From the NCBI GenBank assembly GCA_022792885.1, contig JAAWBX010000027.1:1-41632 (forward strand): DNA of 41,632 nucleotides, read 5' to 3'. This stretch comes from Lachnospiraceae bacterium. GTDB lineage: Bacteria; Bacillota; Clostridia; Lachnospirales; Lachnospiraceae. This document shows positions 40,414 to 41,632 of the stretch, one piece after another. Every line of letters begins with the position of its first letter. Within the stretch, counting starts at the first letter, position 1. The notes under the pieces were generated by a model that saw nothing but the letters and a program-made list of their open reading frames with translations, ran no database searches and was not told the origin of the DNA. Position numbers and translations under genes: made by a program.

Positions 40414-40797
40414 ATGGAAATAAAAAGGGAAAAGCTTCGGACGCAATTATATCATTTAGGAGTCAATGAAAGCTACAGCGGTTTCGGCTGGGTCATGGAT
40501 GCGGCGTTTATGGTGAGCCGGGACGAGAGCCTGAAAACCTGTATGAAGATCGTTTATATCGATGTAGCGAAAAAGAATAAAACGGCAGAGGAGAATGTGC
40601 GCAGAGATATTACGACTCTGATCCGGGTGATCTGGAAAAGCGGGAATAAAAAGCTGCTGAAGGAGCTGGCCGGTAAAGATTTGGAAAAACCGCCGAGGTG
40701 TCAGGAGTTTATCTGGATTCTCGCGGATTATATAAGGCGGGAAGAGCGTCTTCCGAAACCGGCGGAATCGCATAAAGAGGACGGCGATAAAACATAA
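40414..40797 (+). CDS. Stand-alone Spo0A C-terminal DNA-binding-domain protein (copy 2)
   Basis: A 127-residue paralogue of the protein at 18805-19194, with the same Spo0A C-terminal-domain match: LYHLGVNESYSGFGWVMDAA, SLKTCMKIVYIDVAKK and KPPRCQEFIWILAD. The recognition region (ENVRRDITTLIRVIWK, about 60-75) is identical in the two, so they probably bind the same sites. The C-terminus differs (a charged tail EERLPKPAESHKEDGDKT). There is no receiver domain. The ribosome-binding site is weak (AAAGGATAACGGCGG). It is transcribed as a single gene ending at a terminator shared with a convergent TetR gene. Confidence 0.85.
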   Translation: MEIKREKLRTQLYHLGVNESYSGFGWVMDAAFMVSRDESLKTCMKIVYIDVAKKNKTAEENVRRDITTLIRVIWKSGNKKLLKELAGKDLEKPPRCQEFIWILADYIRREERLPKPAESHKEDGDKT

Positions 40798-40805
40798 GTA
40801 ATAAG

Positions 40806-40859
40806 ATACCTCTTAGGCAGACGACGGAAGTAACCCAAAGCTGCCTGAGAGGTATTTTT
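40806..40859 (+). terminator. Bidirectional terminator between the Spo0A-like and TetR genes
   Basis: ATACCTCTTAGGCAG and CTGCCTGAGAGGTAT form a 15-bp stem with one wobble, a 20-base loop and a T-run on the plus side. It serves both converging genes. Confidence 0.85.
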
Positions 40860-41397
40860 ATGAGGAAAACAACGGGTTTTGGAACAGCCGTTTCATTTCT
40901 TCTGCGGATTCCTGCATTTCCCTCCGGAACCATACTTCAATCCAGCCATATAGACTATATGCAACAAATGCTTTCGCGTAGACCTCGCTTTTCGGCAAAT
41001 CCGGTTTTAATTCCACAATGTCTAAAATAACGTCTTTTAATAGATAAATCAGGCGGCGTTCATTCAAAAGGCGGTAAAAGGCTTTGTGCTGTTCGAAATG
41101 CTCGAATATCATGCCGATGCCGTAACTGAGAGGAAGGCTGTCGTTTTTCTTCCATTCGTTTTTCCATACGCCAAACAACTGATTGATATACGCTTTCAGA
41201 ATATCTTCCTTACTGTTAAAATTACGATAAAAAGAGGCCCGTCCGATGCCGGCATTCTCACATAGTTCACGAATGGAAATATCTTCGATCCTTTTATTTT
41301 CCAATAACGCCAAAAGCGATTTCGTTATGTGTTCCATCACATAAGCATTGCGCCCTTCATTGCTCATCGGTGATACATTTTTCGGGGTTTGTCTCAT
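40858..41397 (-). CDS. TetR/AcrR-family transcriptional regulator
   Basis: A 179-residue regulator. The helix-turn-helix reads RIEDISIRELCENAGIGRAS then FYRNFNSKEDIL (about 36-67), the TetR signature. The C-terminal domain resembles the TetR_C group with YSLYGWIEVWFRREMQESAE near the end. The ATG at 41395-41397 follows GGAGGCAGGGA; the longer frame to 41514 runs into the repeat and is rejected. It may control itself through the inverted repeat upstream. Confidence 0.88.
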   Translation of the reverse strand: MRQTPKNVSPMSNEGRNAYVMEHITKSLLALLENKRIEDISIRELCENAGIGRASFYRNFNSKEDILKAYINQLFGVWKNEWKKNDSLPLSYGIGMIFEHFEQHKAFYRLLNERRLIYLLKDVILDIVELKPDLPKSEVYAKAFVAYSLYGWIEVWFRREMQESAEEMKRLFQNPLFSS

Positions 41398-41435
41398 TTC
41401 CCTGCCTCCTATTGACACCAAGAAAAGATGCTGAT

Positions 41436-41460
41436 ACAATCGTATCGACGAAGCGATTGT
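41436..41460. promoter_or_regulatory. Candidate TetR operator
   Basis: ACAATCG and CGATTGT form a perfect inverted repeat around 11 bp, about 40 bp before the start codon of the TetR gene. An autoregulatory site is likely. Confidence 0.45.
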
Positions 41461-41492
41461 TTCACGGAAATGATAGCATAATAAAGAGCAAA

Positions 41493-41632
41493 TACCGTCG
41501 CTTGACAAGAGCACACACGCCCTGAACCGTGCCGATGACCCGATCTTCTGCGTTATCTTCGATCGGCGTACGTCCAGTACGCCTCACTCATCTGCCTGGA
41601 AGATCGGGCCATCGGCATCGGTCAGGGTCGGA
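41493..41632. repeat. Palindromic MITE-like repeat, copy 2 (cut by the window edge)
   Basis: The 26-bp tip (41493-41518, TACCGTCGCTTGACAAGAGC onward) matches the right tip of copy 1 read in reverse. The following 114 bases continue the match with about 7 differences in all, including the GCGTACGTCCAGTACGC apex and the CGATCTTC stem. The other half lies off the edge. Confidence 0.8.

Noticed and set aside
1..41632. CRISPR arrays, tRNA and rRNA genes, complete insertion sequences
   Set aside because: No regularly spaced direct repeats, cloverleaf or rRNA-like stretch, or transposase frame was seen by eye; short tRNA-like folds cannot be fully excluded without a scan.

Overview
The window looks like the chromosome of an anaerobic Firmicute of the class Clostridia, probably Lachnospiraceae-like. 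The grounds are strong AGGAGG ribosome-binding sites, consensus TTGACA/TATAAT promoters with 16-18 bp spacers, lysine and FMN riboswitches, Spo0A-type DNA-binding domains, clostridial families (PFL/UPF0210, DUF3842, DUF5685, YkvI) and a roughly 50% GC composition. This is inference from gene content; no rRNA or species marker is present.

Left edge (1-1115). The last codons of a serine recombinase (to 98) lie next to a PTS EIIC gene cut after about 105 residues. This looks like the end of an integrative element whose body lies off the left edge. A 277-bp palindromic, MITE-like repeat (644-920) follows. A second copy in inverted orientation enters at the right edge (41493-41632).

Region 1116-10096, minus strand. 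A DMSO-reductase-type operon (dmsA-dmsB without dmsC) is followed by a four-gene unit read from high to low coordinate: a GtrB-like glycosyltransferase, GtrA flippase, YfhO and argH. The first three match the layout of three-component cell-surface glycosylation systems.

Region 10332-14238, plus strand. A tandem-OB SSB-like protein, a lysine riboswitch controlling dapA-dapB, an orphan response regulator whose phospho-acceptor Asp is Asn, and a small acidic lipoprotein.

Region 14350-20135. A second dmsA-dmsB operon without dmsC, a divergent TetR regulator, a 129-aa protein consisting only of a Spo0A C-terminal DNA-binding domain, and a NapH-like membrane polyferredoxin. The polyferredoxin is a candidate electron donor for the two anchorless DmsAB enzymes.

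Region 20340-27708. A NatAB-type ABC exporter, purC, purB, a MarR regulator, XRE plus DUF3842, purA with a near-consensus promoter, and a small membrane protein.

Region 27796-36355, plus strand. An MBOAT/DHHW O-acetylation pair, DUF5685 with a J-domain protein, a YkvI-like transporter, a PII-like protein coupled to a CPA2 antiporter, and an ACT-domain protein with a PFL protein.

Region 36352-41632. A MATE exporter and LysR regulator on overlapping divergent promoters, a GNAT remnant, ribU under an FMN riboswitch, a candidate small RNA, a second Spo0A-C-only protein, a TetR regulator and the second repeat copy.

The most notable signal is the pair of Spo0A-C-only regulators, at 18805 and 40414. 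Their upstream regions share the same architecture to the base: two TGTC half-sites 15 bp apart, 22 bp from the second half-site to a TTGCCC -35 box, then a 17-bp spacer to the -10 box. This points to a small autoregulated DNA-binding system.
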